A stretch of 39,667 bases of DNA from DATBGO01 sp050011895 (GTDB taxonomy: Bacteria > Actinomycetota > Actinomycetes > Streptosporangiales > Streptosporangiaceae). Made by a program: the position numbers and the translations under genes. The DNA lies in the NCBI GenBank assembly GCA_050011895.1, contig JBEKIF010000045.1, positions 1 to 39,667 of the forward strand, read 5' to 3'. Under the pieces are notes generated by a model. The model was not told the DNA's origin. It ran no database searches and saw nothing but the letters and a program-made list of their open reading frames with translations. Positions 14,894 through 22,756 of this stretch are shown piece after piece (position 1 is the first letter of the stretch; each line of letters starts with the position of its first letter).

Positions 14894-15808
14894 ATGGTCC
14901 TGCTCCTGCCCGCGGCTGACGGGATCGCCGATCATGTCGAGCGGTGCCTGCCGCACGCGGCGATTGTCCGCTACGACGAGGCCGGCCACGATCGCCTCGA
15001 CGAGATCACCTTCTACTGCCTGCCCTACATGGGCGATGCGGCCAGCGTCGCGCTGATCCGCAAGATGCCCCGGGTGCAGGTGCTGCAGAGCCTGAGCAGC
15101 GGCGTGGACGACGTGCTCGATGCCGTGCCGCCACAGGCCGCGCTCTGCAACGGACGAGGGCTGCAGCACGAGGAGGGGACCGCTGAACTCGCGGTCACCC
15201 TGGTCCTCGCCAGCCTGCGGCAGCTGCCTACCTTCGTCGGGCAGCAGTCCCGGCGAACATGGCGGCACCTGCGAACCGACACCCTGGACGGCAAGCGGGT
15301 CCTGCTGGTCGGCTACGGCGCGATGGGCGCGGCGATCCAGCAGCGCCTGATGCCGTTCGGCCCGCAGGTCTCCCGGGTCTCCCGCACGCCGCGCGAGGGG
15401 GTGGCCCCGCTGTCGGAGCTGCCCCGGCTCGCCGCGGCCTCCGACATCGTGATCATCTGCATCGCGCTGAGCCCAGGCACCCGCGGGCTCGTCGGCCGCG
15501 AGGTGCTCGCCGCGCTCCCGGCCGGGGCCCTGGTGGTCAACGTGGCCCGCGGGGGCGTCGTTGACGCGGCCGCGCTGGCCGCCGAGCTTGGCGCGGGCAG
15601 GATCCGGGCCGCCCTGGACGTCACCGATGTGGAGCCGCTGCCCGCTGACCGCCCCGAATGGTCCCTGCCGAACGTGCTGATCACCCCGCACATCGGCGGA
15701 GACACCTTCGCCTTCGCGCAGCGCGCGCCCGCGTTCGTCGCCGGGCAGGCGGCCCGCCACCTGTCCGGACGGCCGCTGCGGAACGTCGTCCGGGCCGCGC
15801 CTGGCTGA
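14894..15808 (+). CDS. D-isomer-specific 2-hydroxyacid dehydrogenase
   Basis: The 304-aa protein has a NAD(P)-binding Rossmann motif GYGAMG at 140-145. The catalytic residues of the family are in place: R219 in VARGG, E247 in VEPLP and H266 in TPHIGG. It starts 14 nt after the KimA stop behind a GGGAGG site, so the two probably form an operon. Enzymes of this type reduce 2-oxoacids (glyoxylate, hydroxypyruvate, phosphoglycerate-like) to D-2-hydroxyacids; the substrate is not given by sequence. The link to potassium uptake is unexplained, but coupling to redox or organic-anion balance is possible. Confidence 0.88.
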   Translation: MVLLLPAADGIADHVERCLPHAAIVRYDEAGHDRLDEITFYCLPYMGDAASVALIRKMPRVQVLQSLSSGVDDVLDAVPPQAALCNGRGLQHEEGTAELAVTLVLASLRQLPTFVGQQSRRTWRHLRTDTLDGKRVLLVGYGAMGAAIQQRLMPFGPQVSRVSRTPREGVAPLSELPRLAAASDIVIICIALSPGTRGLVGREVLAALPAGALVVNVARGGVVDAAALAAELGAGRIRAALDVTDVEPLPADRPEWSLPNVLITPHIGGDTFAFAQRAPAFVAGQAARHLSGRPLRNVVRAAPG

Positions 15809-16113
15809 GGGCCGCCAGCGCGGCTAGGGGAGCGCTATCGACGGGGAGAGATGACCATGACCGTCGCCTCGTCGCACCCATTTCCCGGTGTGCGCAAGCC
15901 CTCAGGCCACGGCCGTCTCTCACCTCGTTCAGTCTGTGACTCGCGTGCGCGATTCCGGGGTGACGTTGGTCCCGGCTCGCGGTGCCGACGGTCACCAGAT
16001 CACCCATCGCAGCGGCGATGATGACGGCGCCGATGGCGAGCACGACCCGGCGGCGCCGAAGGCGCCGGTGCGGAGTGTCTCGTCGTCGTAACGGCGAGTA
16101 CCGCCGCGAGGAG
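15809..16113. other. 305-bp region between convergent genes, no firm gene
   Basis: A plus-strand frame from ATG 15851 (after GGGGAGAG) to TGA 16019-16021 would give 56 residues, starting MTMTVASSHPFPGVRKPSGH. It has no recognised motif. A minus-strand frame has a hydrophobic stretch (LAIGAVIIAAAMGDLVTVG) but no ribosome site. Either may be chance in GC-rich DNA. The region separates the 2-hydroxyacid dehydrogenase from the N-acetyltransferase. Confidence 0.4.
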
Positions 16114-17004
16114 TCAGGAAGGCCGCACGGTGAGGGCCCGATGGTGCTGCAGCCAGGCTTCGTGGGCGTTCCTGACCCGTGCCCATAGGGCGTTCCTTGC
16201 GGTCGCGTCGAGGTCGGTCAACGGGAGGTCGAAGACCTCAGCGAGGGCGCCGAACCAGTCCGATCTGGTCTCGAGGGTGCGCGGCCGGCTGAGCGGATCA
16301 CCGAGGCGCCGCAGCACGCAGCCCGTCAGGACATCGGCGCCCAGAGCGTCCCGCCGCTGCACGGCGCAGGTGCGGACGAAGCTGGACTCAGGCGCGGTCG
16401 ACAGGAAAAGATGCCGTTCGGTGAAGTCACCCACTGTCGCGCGGCGCGGTGCGAAGTCCATCCCGGCGAAGCTGCCGCGCGGGTCGTGGTCGAGGCGCCA
16501 GCCGTCCGGCTCAACATCCGAGCGGCGGATCTGATACCGGAACGGGCCCTGCACGTAGGTGCCCTCGCGCAGCGGCAGCGGCTCGTGCAAGGCATCGCCC
16601 AGGCCAACATCGACCAGCCAGGTCCCCGCTGGGCAAGCTTCGCTGACCAGGCCGTGCACGGTGAGCGCCAGGTGATTGGCGATGACGGCACCAGCCGGGG
16701 TGGCGTCAGCACAGCCTTGAACTCCAGCGCGATGCCAGACAACGTCGTAGCCGAGCGCTCGCAGCAACTCCGAGAAGCCGCCATTGAGGTGGTAGCAGTA
16801 CCCGCCGCGGCGGCTCAGGGCGATCCGCTCGGCTGACTGGTCCGGCTCGATCGAGGACAGCAGGCCGAGTTGGACGTCCAGCGCCTCGTAGGCGACGCGT
16901 TCCACATGCGCGGCATGCAGGGCGTGCAGTGCGGCCACGCTTGGCCGGCCTGGCTCAGCGATCCGGAGGCGCCGCAGGTAGGCACCTATATAGCTCGCCG
17001 ACAT
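16114..17004 (-). CDS. nat: arylamine N-acetyltransferase
   Basis: The 296-aa protein carries the complete Cys-His-Asp triad of the NAT family: C70 in RRGGYCYHLN, H111 in ANHLAL and D132 in LVDVGLGD. The N-terminus MSASYIGAYLRRLRIAEPGR matches the usual 'YL.RI' start. NATs transfer acetyl from acetyl-CoA to arylamines and hydrazines through an acyl-cysteine intermediate; in actinomycetes some close amide bonds in ansamycin synthesis, but no polyketide genes are nearby. ATG 17004 has a clear GGAGG at 8 nt. It lies 33 bp downstream of kdpE on the same strand and could be the last gene of that transcript. Confidence 0.9.
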   Translation of the reverse strand: MSASYIGAYLRRLRIAEPGRPSVAALHALHAAHVERVAYEALDVQLGLLSSIEPDQSAERIALSRRGGYCYHLNGGFSELLRALGYDVVWHRAGVQGCADATPAGAVIANHLALTVHGLVSEACPAGTWLVDVGLGDALHEPLPLREGTYVQGPFRYQIRRSDVEPDGWRLDHDPRGSFAGMDFAPRRATVGDFTERHLFLSTAPESSFVRTCAVQRRDALGADVLTGCVLRRLGDPLSRPRTLETRSDWFGALAEVFDLPLTDLDATARNALWARVRNAHEAWLQHHRALTVRPS

Positions 17005-17037
17005 GTGACCTCCGTCCGCCGGCCGCCGGCTGGAGCG

Positions 17038-17787
17038 CTAGGCGGCGTCGCTATCTGGCCCTGGCTGGTAGCGGTAGCCCATGCCCGGCTCGGTCAGCAG
17101 CCAGCGCGGCCTGGCCGGGTCGGGCTCGAGCTTCCTGCGCAGCTGGGCCATATAGAGGCGCAGGTTGCCGGTCGCGTCGGCGTAGCCGGGGCCCCAGACC
17201 TCATTCAGCAGCTGCTGCTGGCTGAGCAGCTTGCCCGGATGGCGCAGCAGCACCTCCAGCAGGTGCCACTCGGTCGGGGTAAGCCGGATGTCGGCTCCGC
17301 CCTGGCCAGCCTGCTCCTGGCCGTCGGCCGCGGCGGCGGCCGTTCCGGCAGGCTCCCTGATGACTCGCTTGGCGGCCAGGTCGACGACGAGGTCACCGAT
17401 GCGGAACCGCGGCTCGTCACCGTCGGCGCTGGCGCGCCGCCCGACCGCCCGCATCCTGGCGAGCAGTTCTTCCATGCCGAACGGCTTGGTGATGTAGTCG
17501 TCGGCTCCCGCGTCGAGTGCCTCGACCTTGTCGATGCTGTCCGCCCGGCCGGACAGCACGATGATCGGAGCGGTCGTCCAGCCGCGCAGGCCCTGGATCA
17601 CCTCGACGCCGTCCAGGTCCGGCAGGCCGAGGTCGAGGATGACCAGGTCCGGCGGGTGCTTGGAGGCCTGTTCCAGGGCTTCAGTCCCGGTCGCCGCGGT
17701 CTGCACGTCGTAGTGCCTGATGCGCAGGTTGATCCGCAGCGCGCGCACGATCTGCGGCTCGTCGTCGACGACAAGGACGCGGGTCAC
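17038..17787 (-). CDS. kdpE: KdpE response regulator
   Basis: This 249-aa OmpR-type regulator starts at GTG 17787 (MTRVLVVDDEPQIVRALRIN). The receiver domain has the acidic pair DDE, phosphoacceptor D52 in DLVILDLGLPDLDG, and K in TKPFGMEELLARM. The winged-helix DNA-binding domain (RLTPTEWHLLEVLLRHPGKL, TGNLRLYMAQLRRKLEPDPA, GMGYRY) is complete. The interdomain linker holds an Ala/Gln-rich stretch (EPAGTAAAAADGQEQAG) that is longer than usual. KdpE activates kdpFABC on low K+ or osmotic stress. It follows kdpD by 18 nt. No kdpFABC lies next to it. Confidence 0.92.
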   Translation of the reverse strand: MTRVLVVDDEPQIVRALRINLRIRHYDVQTAATGTEALEQASKHPPDLVILDLGLPDLDGVEVIQGLRGWTTAPIIVLSGRADSIDKVEALDAGADDYITKPFGMEELLARMRAVGRRASADGDEPRFRIGDLVVDLAAKRVIREPAGTAAAAADGQEQAGQGGADIRLTPTEWHLLEVLLRHPGKLLSQQQLLNEVWGPGYADATGNLRLYMAQLRRKLEPDPARPRWLLTEPGMGYRYQPGPDSDAA

Positions 17788-17805
17788 CCCATCACCGTGC
17801 CATGG

Positions 17806-20463
17806 TCAGGTGCCATAGTGCTCCTGGCTCGCCGTGGCAGCCGATCCGATTCCGTCCCGTTCGCGCCGGCCCGGTTCGGCCCCATACGGGCGTGTCGGCC
17901 CGGGCACGGCTGGCAGCGAGACGGCCATCGTCAGGCCGCCGCCGGGGGTCTCCTCCGGGTCCAGCGTGCCGCCCATCGCCTCGGTCAGGCCACGGGACAG
18001 CGCGAGCCCGAGCCCGACGCCGGTGGTGTTGTCGGTGTCGCCGAGCCGCTGGAAAGGTATGAACATCCGGTCCCGGTCCGCCTCGGGGATGCCGGGCCCT
18101 CGGTCGACGATGCGCAGCTCGACCTGGTCGCCCAGGGCGCTGGCGGTCAGCAGCGGCGGCGAGGTGGCGGGGGCGTACCTGAGCGCGTTGACGGTCAGGT
18201 TCACGATGACCCGTTCCAGGATCGCCGGATCGACCATGACCTCGGGTACCGCGTCAGGGAAGTCCACGATGACCGTCCTGGCCAGCGGCCCGATGTCGTC
18301 CAGCGAGCGGGCGATGATCTCTTCGAGATCGGCCGGCCTCGGGAACACTGGCATGGCGCCGGCCTGCAGCCTGCTCATGTCCAGCAGGTTGTCGACCAGA
18401 TGGGTCAGCCTGTCCAGGGATTCATCGGCCGTGGCCAGCAGCTCGTCGTGGTCCTCCGGCGTCAGCTGGATGTCGAGCGAGCGCAGGCTGCTGACCGCGG
18501 CCTTGGCCGACGCGAGCGGGGTGCGCAGATCGTGGCTGACCGCGGCGAGCAGCGCCGTGCGCATCCGGTCGGCCTCGGCGATGGGCCGGGCTGCCTCAGC
18601 TTCGGCGGCGAGCCGCTGCTGCTCGAGCGCGGCGGCGGCGTAGGCGGCGAACGCGCCGAGGATCCTGCGGTCGGTGGCGGGCAGCGCGCGCCCGCGCAGC
18701 GCGAGCCAGAGGCTGTCGGTGACCGGGATCTCCACGTCAGCTTCGTCCGGCCGGCTCACGGCTGGGCCGCCGGAGACAGCGACAGGCGTCCAGCTGGCGG
18801 CGATCCCGCGGGCGGCAGCGCCCTCCGGCTCCGGGCCGCGTTCCAGCAGGGTCACCGATTCCATGCCGAACGCCTCACGGGTCCGGTACAGCACGGCCGT
18901 GAGGGCATCGTGGCCGCGGAGCACGCTGCCGGCCGTGGTGACCATGAGCTCGGATTCGGCGCTCGCCCTGGCTGCCTGCTTGGTGCGCCGCGCTGCGTTG
19001 TCCACGAGGAAGCTGACCACCAGCGCCACCGCGGCGAAGATACCCAGCGCCAGCACGTTGTTAGCCTCGGCGATGGTGAACCTGTGCAGTGGCGGCGTGA
19101 AGTAGAAGTTCAGCAGCAGCGAGGCCACGATCGCTTCAAGCAGGGCCGGGACGAAACCGCCCACCAGCGCGACCGCGATCACCGCCGCGAGGAAGACCAG
19201 TACGTCCGAGGTCAGGTTGAGCTGGCCGCGCAGGCTGGTGAGAAATAGCGTCAGCAGCGGCGCCAGCACGGCCGCGAGGGCGTAGCCAGCCAGCCTGCGC
19301 CGCAGCGGCAGCCCGCCGTGGGCCCTGGGCAGTCCCTTGCCGCGGCCCATGTGGGCATGAGTCACGATATGTACATCGATATCGCCCGAGTCCCGGATGG
19401 TCCGCATGCTGACGCCTGGCCCGGTCAGCAGGGACGACACCCAGCCGCGCCTGCTGGCGCCGAGGACCAGCTGGGTCGCGTTCTCGGCTTTGGCGAAGGT
19501 GAGCAGCGCGTCGTGCACGTTGTCGCCGACAACCTGGTGATAGCTGCCGCCCAGCGACTCGACAAGCCGCCGCTGCCCGGCCAGCGCGGCCGGATCAGCG
19601 CCGGTGAGGCCGTCCGATTTGGTCACGTGCAGGGCAAGCAGATCACCGCCGGTTGAGCGGGCGGCGATCCTCGCGGCCCGACGGATGAGGGTGTCCCCTT
19701 CAGGCCCGCCGGTGAGCGCGACGACCACTCGCTCCCGCGCCTCCCAGGTGTCCTTGATGTCGTGCGCCGCCCGGTAGCGCTGCAGGCCCTCATCGACCTT
19801 GTCGGCCAGCCAGAGCAGCGCGAGCTCACGCAGGGCGGCCAGGTTGCCGGCCCGGAAGTAGTGCGTCAGCGCCGCGTCGATCTTCTCCGCCGGGTAGATG
19901 TTGCCGTGCACCATCCGGCGGCGCAGTGCCTCCGGGGTCATGTCGACGAGCTCTACCTGGTCGGCGGCGCGGACCATGGCGTCGGGGACGGTCTCCCGCT
20001 GCGGGACGCCGGTGATCTTCTCCACGACGTCGTTCAGGGATTCCAGGTGCTGGATATTGACGTTCGAGATCACGTCGATGCCCGCCGCGAGCAGGTCCGC
20101 CACGTCCTGCCAGCGTTTCGCGTTGCGCGACCCCGGCACGTTGGTGTGGGCGAACTCGTCGACGAGAGCAATCTCGGGCCGCCGCGCCAGTACGGCGTCG
20201 AGGTCCATCTCCTCGAAGACGGCGTCCCGGTAGGCCAGCCGGGTGCGCGGCACGACCTCAAGGCCGCCGATCTGCGCGGCCGTGTGCTCCCTGCCGTGGG
20301 TCTCGACAAAGGCGACCACGACGTCGGTGCCGCGCTCCAGGCGCCGGTGGCCCTCCCCGAGCATGGCGAAGGTCTTGCCCACCCCGGCGGCGCAGCCCAG
20401 ATAGATCCTGAGCTGGCCGCGCGCGGTCGGAGCCGCCCGGCCCGCCTCGCCCGTCTGGTTCAT
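17806..20463 (-). CDS. kdpD: KdpD sensor histidine kinase (full length)
   Basis: The 885-aa protein has all KdpD parts in order. The N-terminal sensor domain has Walker A GCAAGVGKT at 23-31 and VDEFAHTN. A Usp-like domain follows (GDNVHDALLTFAKAENATQL, DIDVHIVTHAHMG). Four membrane helices of the DUF4118 type come next (LAGYALAAVLAPLLTLFL, VLVFLAAVIAVALVGGF, ALGIFAAVALVVSFLV), then a GAF-like region. The kinase has the phosphorylated His at 644 (AVSHDLRTPLASAKAA), the N box NLTVNALRYAPA and the G box VDRGPGIPEADRDRMF. ATG 20463, preceded by AGGGAAG, is preferred over an upstream start at 20547. KdpD phosphorylates KdpE in response to low K+. Confidence 0.92.
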   Translation of the reverse strand: MNQTGEAGRAAPTARGQLRIYLGCAAGVGKTFAMLGEGHRRLERGTDVVVAFVETHGREHTAAQIGGLEVVPRTRLAYRDAVFEEMDLDAVLARRPEIALVDEFAHTNVPGSRNAKRWQDVADLLAAGIDVISNVNIQHLESLNDVVEKITGVPQRETVPDAMVRAADQVELVDMTPEALRRRMVHGNIYPAEKIDAALTHYFRAGNLAALRELALLWLADKVDEGLQRYRAAHDIKDTWEARERVVVALTGGPEGDTLIRRAARIAARSTGGDLLALHVTKSDGLTGADPAALAGQRRLVESLGGSYHQVVGDNVHDALLTFAKAENATQLVLGASRRGWVSSLLTGPGVSMRTIRDSGDIDVHIVTHAHMGRGKGLPRAHGGLPLRRRLAGYALAAVLAPLLTLFLTSLRGQLNLTSDVLVFLAAVIAVALVGGFVPALLEAIVASLLLNFYFTPPLHRFTIAEANNVLALGIFAAVALVVSFLVDNAARRTKQAARASAESELMVTTAGSVLRGHDALTAVLYRTREAFGMESVTLLERGPEPEGAAARGIAASWTPVAVSGGPAVSRPDEADVEIPVTDSLWLALRGRALPATDRRILGAFAAYAAAALEQQRLAAEAEAARPIAEADRMRTALLAAVSHDLRTPLASAKAAVSSLRSLDIQLTPEDHDELLATADESLDRLTHLVDNLLDMSRLQAGAMPVFPRPADLEEIIARSLDDIGPLARTVIVDFPDAVPEVMVDPAILERVIVNLTVNALRYAPATSPPLLTASALGDQVELRIVDRGPGIPEADRDRMFIPFQRLGDTDNTTGVGLGLALSRGLTEAMGGTLDPEETPGGGLTMAVSLPAVPGPTRPYGAEPGRRERDGIGSAATASQEHYGT

Positions 20464-20660
20464 GGCTTCCCTGTCGGTGCTTAGTGCCTCTCTCAGGACG
20501 ATAAGCCACCCTAACCAGCGCCCTCGCACGGGCAGCGGCTTGATCACCAGTTCAGTCCAGCTTGCCGGGCCAGCCCGGGGACTGCCAGCTAGCGGAATCC
20601 ATGCGGCGCAGGGCTGGATTCATGCGCATTCCAGGCGGCGCAGCCCCTTCCTCACTTGTA

Positions 20661-20716
20661 CCGGATTTCGTGTGCCGATAAAGGGCAAAACGGTCGCGCT
20701 CTGTCACTAAATCCGG
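20661..20716. repeat. 12-bp inverted repeat upstream of kdpD
   Basis: CCGGATTTCGTG at 20661-20672 and CACTAAATCCGG at 20705-20716 form an inverted repeat with 11 of 12 matches and a 32-bp spacer. The segment is less GC-rich than its surroundings and lies in the region between the start of kdpD (20463) and the end of the pentapeptide gene. It may be an operator or promoter architecture for kdpD, or a hairpin that ends the pentapeptide-repeat transcript. Confidence 0.5.
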
Positions 20717-20741
20717 GATAAGTGGCGAGATCTTGCCGCAG

Positions 20742-21617
20742 CTACGCCATCGGGTCGAGCGGCCGGAGGTCTGGCGGCCGGAGGTCTGGCGGCCGGAGGT
20801 CCGGCGGCCAGTGGGCCGGGCGAGTGAGCGTCGGCGGCAGCCTGGTGCCTGGATCGCCCTTCGCGGCATCGAGCTGGGACTGGGTGAGAAAGATGCTGCC
20901 GGTGAGGTCGGCGCCGGTCAGGTCAGCGTCCCTGAGGTCAGCTCCGGTGAAATCGGCCGAGCGCAGGTCAGCGCCGCTCAGGTCGGCCCCGATGAGGCAG
21001 GCGCCACGCATGCTGGCCCCGGCCAGATCGGCGCCGCTGAGATCCTTGCCGGTGAGGTCGGCGCCCCTGAAGTCGGCTGGCTGGGGCCGCACCTCGGCGC
21101 GCGCGAGTTCGCTCGCGCGCAGCAGCAGGGCATTGACATCTCGCCGGTGTGCGCTCACGTCCAGTGCCGCGAGAGCCTGCGGACTGCCGCGGGTGAGGCG
21201 CTCAGTCTCGCCGAGCGCGCGGCTGAGCTCGCCATGAAGGGGGCGAGCCGGCCGCAGAGTCAGTGCCTCAGCCAGGTACCAGAGCAGCTCATGCAGCTGC
21301 CGCATGATCGTGAACACCTGGAACATCTGGGTCGCGATGGCCGGTGCCTGGCGCCAGTCCTGCCCGCCGAAGGTGTGCTGGGTGACCTTCTGCCCGGCCC
21401 CGAAGCAGTCGTAGACGGCGCAGCCGGGGAAGCCCCGCTGCCTGAGCTGGCCGTGAATGCCGCAGCGCAAGTCCGGCTGCAGGTTCAGGCAGGACTGTCC
21501 GGCGGGTTTGTCGATGGCGAAGTCTGCCGAGGCCGAGAAGGCCGGCGCGACGCAGCACAATCCGGAGCAGCGTTGGCAGTCAGCTCGCAACGTGGACCGA
21601 TGTCCGTCGGAGCGCAA
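20742..21617 (-). CDS. pentapeptide-repeat protein with an N-terminal Cys cluster
   Basis: From a TTG start at 21617, which has GAGGAGG at 7 nt, the protein is 291 aa; an upstream ATG at 21740 would add 41 atypical residues. The N-terminal ~60 residues carry LRADCQRCSGLCCVAPAFSA, DLRCGIHGQLRQRGFPGC and VYDCFGAG, so eight or more Cys in a YkgJ-like CxxC...CC metal-cluster pattern. A helical middle (MFQVFTIMRQLHELLWYLAE) follows. About nine pentapeptide repeats of the A(D/N)LxG type (ADFRGADLTGKDLSGADLAG and onward) form a short quadrilateral beta-helix. The C-terminus ends in a PPDLR triple repeat. Proteins of this layout recur in actinobacteria without known function. Confidence 0.75.
   Translation of the reverse strand: MRSDGHRSTLRADCQRCSGLCCVAPAFSASADFAIDKPAGQSCLNLQPDLRCGIHGQLRQRGFPGCAVYDCFGAGQKVTQHTFGGQDWRQAPAIATQMFQVFTIMRQLHELLWYLAEALTLRPARPLHGELSRALGETERLTRGSPQALAALDVSAHRRDVNALLLRASELARAEVRPQPADFRGADLTGKDLSGADLAGASMRGACLIGADLSGADLRSADFTGADLRDADLTGADLTGSIFLTQSQLDAAKGDPGTRLPPTLTRPAHWPPDLRPPDLRPPDLRPLDPMA
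20759..20803 (+). repeat. three 15-bp tandem repeats in the pentapeptide-protein tail
   Basis: The unit GCGGCCGGAGGTCTG occurs at 20759-20773 and 20774-20788, with a one-base variant at 20789-20803, then a partial copy. On the minus strand each unit encodes one PPDLR (or LRPPD) repeat, so the frame is preserved. This looks like recent slippage expansion. Confidence 0.9.
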
Positions 21618-21812
21618 TTGCTGCCTCCTCGCCGGTGAAGACCTTGGGAACGGGATCGAGGACTGCGCCGTCCCAGCATTAACGGGGGATGCCTGATATC
21701 CCGTCGGCTTGAGGCCAGACCTGCCCGGCGCTGCTGACATACTAAATCGCGGCGTTTGCGCCGTCGTCGAGGACCGGGCTGCCGGGCGCTAGGAACGGCC
21801 GCTTATCGGTGG

Positions 21813-21844
21813 CCTCGTGACCGGGTGGTATGCGCATCACGAGG
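21813..21844. repeat. 8-bp inverted repeat
   Basis: CCTCGTGA at 21813-21820 is matched by TCACGAGG at 21837-21844, with a 16-bp spacer. It lies just before the small frame at 21850, so it may be a regulatory site or a leader hairpin that contains the ribosome site of that frame (GAGG at 21841-21844). Confidence 0.4.
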
Positions 21845-21849
21845 TAAAG

Positions 21850-21942
21850 ATGACCAGGAGCGGCACGTCCGGCCGCGCTGAGGCCCAGCCGGGCGGCTTG
21901 TCGTATGACGGCTGTGACTTCGGCGTGTACCTGGAGCCGTAA
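21850..21942 (+). CDS. candidate 30-aa small protein
   Basis: ATG 21850 follows GAGG by 5 nt and runs to TAA 21940-21942. The product is MTRSGTSGRAEAQPGGLSYD plus GCDFGVYLEP. No family is recognised. Its ribosome site is part of the right arm of an inverted repeat (21813-21844), so translation could be masked by a hairpin. It may equally be the tail of a lost gene or chance. Confidence 0.25.
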   Translation: MTRSGTSGRAEAQPGGLSYDGCDFGVYLEP

Positions 21943-21970
21943 CCAGCGAGCGGGAGCCGGGGCACGCTTC

Positions 21971-22708
21971 TCAGCGCGGCGTCAGCACGCAGAACTCGTT
22001 TCCTTCAGGGTCGGCCAGCACCGTCCACGGCACGTCGCCCTGGCCGACATCGGCGGGCGTGGCGCCCAATTGCAGCAGGCGAGCCACTTCGTTCAGGGGA
22101 TCGTCGCCACGACGGGGCGCCAGGTCGATGTGCAGCCGGTTCTTGCCGTGCCTGGCGCCGCCGTTCCGCAGTAGTTCAAGGTAGGGGCCGCTGCCGCTGG
22201 GTGATCGCAGCCCCCACAGGTCCCCGTCCCTGCCATCCGGCAGCCAGCCCGCGGCAGCAGACCAGAACCGCGCTAGCGCCCGCGGATCGGTGCTGTCGAT
22301 GATGACGGCGGCGACCGGCCCGGTGCCGGAGTAGCTGGCCCGCGGCTCGAGCACGCAGAACTCGTTCCCTTCCGGGTCGGTCAGCACCACCCAGGGCACG
22401 TCGCCCTGGCCGATATCAGCGGGCGCCGCCCCCAGGTCCTGCACCCGGCTGACCAGGGCCGCCTGGTGTGCCGCCGAGGTGGTCGCGAGGTCGAGGTGCA
22501 CCCGGTTCTTGCCGGTCTTCGGCTCCGGGACGGGCACGAAAACCAGCGGCAGCGCGGCCGGGTCCGGATAGTCGAAGCCTGCCGGCCAGACGTCTACCTC
22601 GCCCGATTCCGCTGCGGCCACGTCCCAGCCGAGCGCGGCCGCCCAGAACCGGGCCAGCCCGGCAGGGTCGGCAGCGTCCACCACCAGGTGCACTGGGCGC
22701 GTCGGCAT
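21971..22708 (-). CDS. two-domain VOC (Glyoxalase_6-like) protein
   Basis: The 245-aa protein has two tandem VOC units of ~115 residues. The first opens VHLVVDAADPAGLARFWAAA, the second VAAVIIDSTDPRALARFWSA. Both contain KNR(V/L)H(L/I)DLA and end in 'DPEGNEFCVL'. The near-identical GDVPW(V/T)VL(T/A)DPEGNEFCVL ends show that the two halves arose by duplication. Metal-ligand positions are H (KNRVH, KNRLH) and the E of PEGNEF. The subgroup is usually annotated as glyoxalase-like without proven activity. It lies 49 bp downstream of the otsA stop region on the same strand. Confidence 0.88.
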   Translation of the reverse strand: MPTRPVHLVVDAADPAGLARFWAAALGWDVAAAESGEVDVWPAGFDYPDPAALPLVFVPVPEPKTGKNRVHLDLATTSAAHQAALVSRVQDLGAAPADIGQGDVPWVVLTDPEGNEFCVLEPRASYSGTGPVAAVIIDSTDPRALARFWSAAAGWLPDGRDGDLWGLRSPSGSGPYLELLRNGGARHGKNRLHIDLAPRRGDDPLNEVARLLQLGATPADVGQGDVPWTVLADPEGNEFCVLTPR

Positions 22709-22756
22709 GTCGTCAGCCTCCCGGGCCTGCGCAGTTCGTGCCGCTCGTCAGCATGG

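Noticed and set aside
15681..16043. Small minus-strand membrane protein (LAIGAVIIAAAMGDLVTVG)
   Set aside because: No ribosome site, overlaps the end of the dehydrogenase gene and lacks a recognised family.
16870..19248. A 792-aa plus-strand open frame
   Set aside because: It is antisense to kdpE and kdpD, which have complete domain motifs. Very high GC leaves opposite frames open.
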